A model generated the notes under the pieces. The model had not been told where the DNA came from, ran no database searches, and saw only the letters and a program-made list of their open reading frames with translations. From contig CAMUFS010000021.1 of assembly GCA_947088195.1 (NCBI GenBank), forward strand, positions 1 to 17,425: 17,425 nt of DNA. Reading direction: 5' to 3'. This DNA comes from an uncultured Clostridia bacterium (GTDB taxonomy: Bacteria; Bacillota; Clostridia; Lachnospirales; Lachnospiraceae). Positions within the stretch are counted from its first letter, which is position 1. The number at the start of each line of letters is the position of its first letter. This document shows positions 16,386 to 17,425 of the stretch, piece after piece. A program made the translations under genes and the position numbers.

Positions 16386-16528
16386 TCTCAAAACATTCAT
16401 CCGAGTTCAGAGTTACACGTTCTCGTCTAATGGAAAGTAGGAATAATGCCATACTTATTCGTGAAGAGTTGGCTGCCCAAAACAAAAATAAACAGAATAG
16501 GGACACGATCAGCCGACACTTCAGCTAA
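16379..16528 (+). pseudogene. Possible decayed insertion-sequence reading frame, start codon lost
   Basis: Forty-nine open codons follow the AGGAGG at 16365-16370 by 8 bases and end at TAA (16526-16528). The codon at the expected start is ATA; a single G-to-A change from ATG would explain it. The product would be basic and polar (HSSEFRVTRSRLMESRNNAI, then LIREELAAQNKNKQ), resembling a DNA-binding N-terminus, but no family is recognised. The frame may be truncated, because intergenic-looking sequence follows. Chance openness cannot be excluded for so short a frame. Confidence 0.4.
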
Positions 16529-16571
16529 TTATGTCTTTTTTATTTCTTTTAATCTGGTATTACAATGCTGG

Positions 16572-16766
16572 TCAGCTCCATTTGCCTATAAAATATAGGC
16601 AAAGCCTGTAATAATTATCAAAATGGTTTGTAAAAGAGAGCGGAATAAGATCATCAATGTTGATATAGTTTTCCAGCAGGGACAGAAAGACAGGTTTGTC
16701 ATTATTAAATTTATCTTGGCAATCTTGAAAAATATCTACCAAAGAAAGCTGTTTATATGGTATCAT
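16572..16766 (-). pseudogene. Truncated transposase, N-terminal remnant (IS1182-like)
   Basis: This is a 64-codon frame. Residues 1-48 (MIPYKQLSLVDIFQDCQDKF, then NDKPVFLSLLENYINIDDLI and PLSFTNHF) look like the start of clostridial IS1182-type DDE transposases, which begin with a similar QLSL-DIF-DC segment and continue to several hundred residues. After NHF the similarity is lost and the frame ends in unrelated residues at a 10-bp palindrome, so only the 5' end survives. GGAG lies 14 bases upstream of the ATG on the minus strand. The family recall is from memory, and the remnant is not functional. Confidence 0.55.
16581..16603. repeat. Perfect 10-bp palindrome at the transposase break
   Basis: TTTGCCTATA (16581-16590) and its exact reverse complement (16594-16603) surround AAA. 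It lies where the transposase similarity stops, so it may mark a deletion or insertion junction, or act as a small hairpin. There is no T-run to make it a clear terminator. Confidence 0.5.
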
Positions 16767-16836
16767 AGATATCAGAATAACTCCTTTCTTGGATGATGGT
16801 TTATAGTTAACGCATATCTGGTGAGGCAGAAATAAT

Positions 16837-17187
16837 ATGAAAAAAGTTAAAACTGTTATTTCGGTAGTATGGTTTTTATTGATAAGTCTTTTTTCACCGC
16901 TTTGGATTGGCTGTATCTATATGAATATCACTGGCCATGGCAAGGGATATGCCTATGATATGGGTTCTGAAGCTGATATAGCAATGCTTTTTGGCATGGT
17001 GTTGCTTCTATTATGGTTGCTTGCAATTTTACCTGTGACCATCTCACTGTGCAAAAAAGGTTATTATAAAAAGAAAATTTTAGTATGTTTACCATTTCTG
17101 GTTTTTGCTGGATTTTTTGTAGTAGGAATTTGGATTTTGGGGTGGAATGAATTTGTTAAATTATTTGGATATGGTTATCCAACATAG
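16837..17187 (+). CDS. Small integral membrane protein, function unknown
   Basis: This 116-residue protein has three likely membrane helices: about 6-29 (VISVVWFLLISLFSPLWIGC), 48-70 (AMLFGMVLLLLWLLAILPV) and 82-104 (ILVCLPFLVFAGFFVVGIWI). Short polar segments lie between them, with a lysine-rich turn (CKKGYYKKK) on the probable cytoplasmic side. The GGTGAGG region 11-17 bases upstream is a modest ribosome-binding site. It stands alone, followed by a strong terminator, next to insertion-sequence remnants. No family is recognised and nothing indicates its role. Confidence 0.75.
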   Translation: MKKVKTVISVVWFLLISLFSPLWIGCIYMNITGHGKGYAYDMGSEADIAMLFGMVLLLLWLLAILPVTISLCKKGYYKKKILVCLPFLVFAGFFVVGIWILGWNEFVKLFGYGYPT

Positions 17188-17212
17188 ATATATTTATGAA
17201 TGAAAACCAATT

Positions 17213-17250
17213 AGCGGAAGACCTCTTTTATGTGGTATCTTCCGCTTTTT
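17213..17250 (+). terminator. Intrinsic terminator after the membrane protein gene
   Basis: AGCGGAAGA (17213-17221) pairs exactly with TCTTCCGCT (17238-17246) and is followed by a run of T to 17250. This is a canonical intrinsic terminator 26 bases after the stop codon at 17185-17187. Confidence 0.9.
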
Positions 17251-17281
17251 CTATGTATTTGTAAATTTTATTTGAAATCTA

Positions 17282-17310
17282 TTGACAATATGATATTATT
17301 TGCATATAAT
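17282..17310 (+). promoter_or_regulatory. Consensus sigma-A promoter of the GntR-type gene
   Basis: TTGACA (17282-17287) and TATAAT (17305-17310) are both perfect and 17 bases apart. Transcription would begin inside the palindrome at 17310-17330. Confidence 0.88.
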
Positions 17311-17330
17311 GTACTTGTATAATAAGTACA
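17310..17330. promoter_or_regulatory. Palindromic operator at the GntR promoter start
   Basis: TGTACTT (17310-17316) and AAGTACA (17324-17330) form an inverted repeat with a 7-base centre, directly after the -10 box. GntR/YtrA-type repressors commonly regulate their own operons through such sites, so autoregulation by the gene that follows is likely. Confidence 0.65.
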
Positions 17331-17353
17331 ATACATAACAAAGGAGGGACATT

Positions 17354-17425
17354 GTGGAAATTATCATAAGCAGCAATACGAGTAAACCAATTTATGAGCA
17401 GATAACTTCACAGATAAAGGCAATG
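17354..17425 (+). CDS. GntR-family transcriptional regulator, N-terminal fragment (YtrA-like)
   Basis: Only 24 codons lie in the window, and the frame is open to its end. They begin at GTG, five bases after the strong ribosome-binding site AAGGAGGGA (an overlapping TTG at 17352 is out of frame). The sequence EIIISSNTSKPIYEQITSQI matches the typical opening of YtrA-type GntR regulators, in which a winged helix-turn-helix follows. In this subfamily the regulator usually leads an operon with an ABC transporter, which would lie beyond the window. A consensus promoter and a palindrome directly upstream fit an autoregulated gene. Confidence 0.75.
   Translation, partial: MEIIISSNTSKPIYEQITSQIKAM

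Overview
This window looks like a chromosomal segment of a low-GC Clostridia (Bacillota), most like Lachnospiraceae. The evidence is strong Shine-Dalgarno sequences, near-consensus sigma-A promoters, a two-subunit bacterial glycyl-tRNA synthetase, and AT-rich spacers carrying mobile-element debris. The assignment rests on sequence style only; no database search was possible.

Layout. (1) 1-360: C-terminal end of an unrecognised small protein, then a long hairpin separating it from convergent genes. (2) 471-4764, minus strand: a TetR-type regulator followed by two half-size ABC exporter subunits that look like a heterodimer. A 23-bp palindrome occurs over the regulator's own promoter, upstream of the exporter genes, and over a rightward promoter at 4941-4969. 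It is very likely the TetR operator and would link a rightward gene of unknown function (5087-5566) to the exporter. (3) 5087-6002: two small unrecognised genes. (4) 6159-12369: a complete Type I restriction-modification operon, hsdR-hsdM-hsdS. (5) 12370-13279: a gene-free mobile-element zone. It holds two inverted copies of a roughly 172-bp structured repeat whose outer stems differ in sequence but both pair perfectly, and a 150-bp MITE-like element with an apparent 8-bp target duplication. (6) 13280-16220: glyQ and glyS behind a consensus promoter with no T-box visible. (7) 16221-16836: remnants of insertion sequences. One end matches the MITE ends, and there is a truncated transposase start. 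(8) 16837-17425: a small membrane protein, a terminator, and the promoter, operator and first codons of a GntR-type regulator.

How the parts work together. The left part is a self-contained regulon in which TetR probably senses a compound and de-represses the exporter and the divergent small gene. The centre is a DNA-modification and defence operon. The right part is a core translation operon bounded by mobile-element debris. The items that most merit a second look are the compensatory-stem repeat pair, the MITE and its related IS end, and the three-operator TetR regulon with its unrecognised member.
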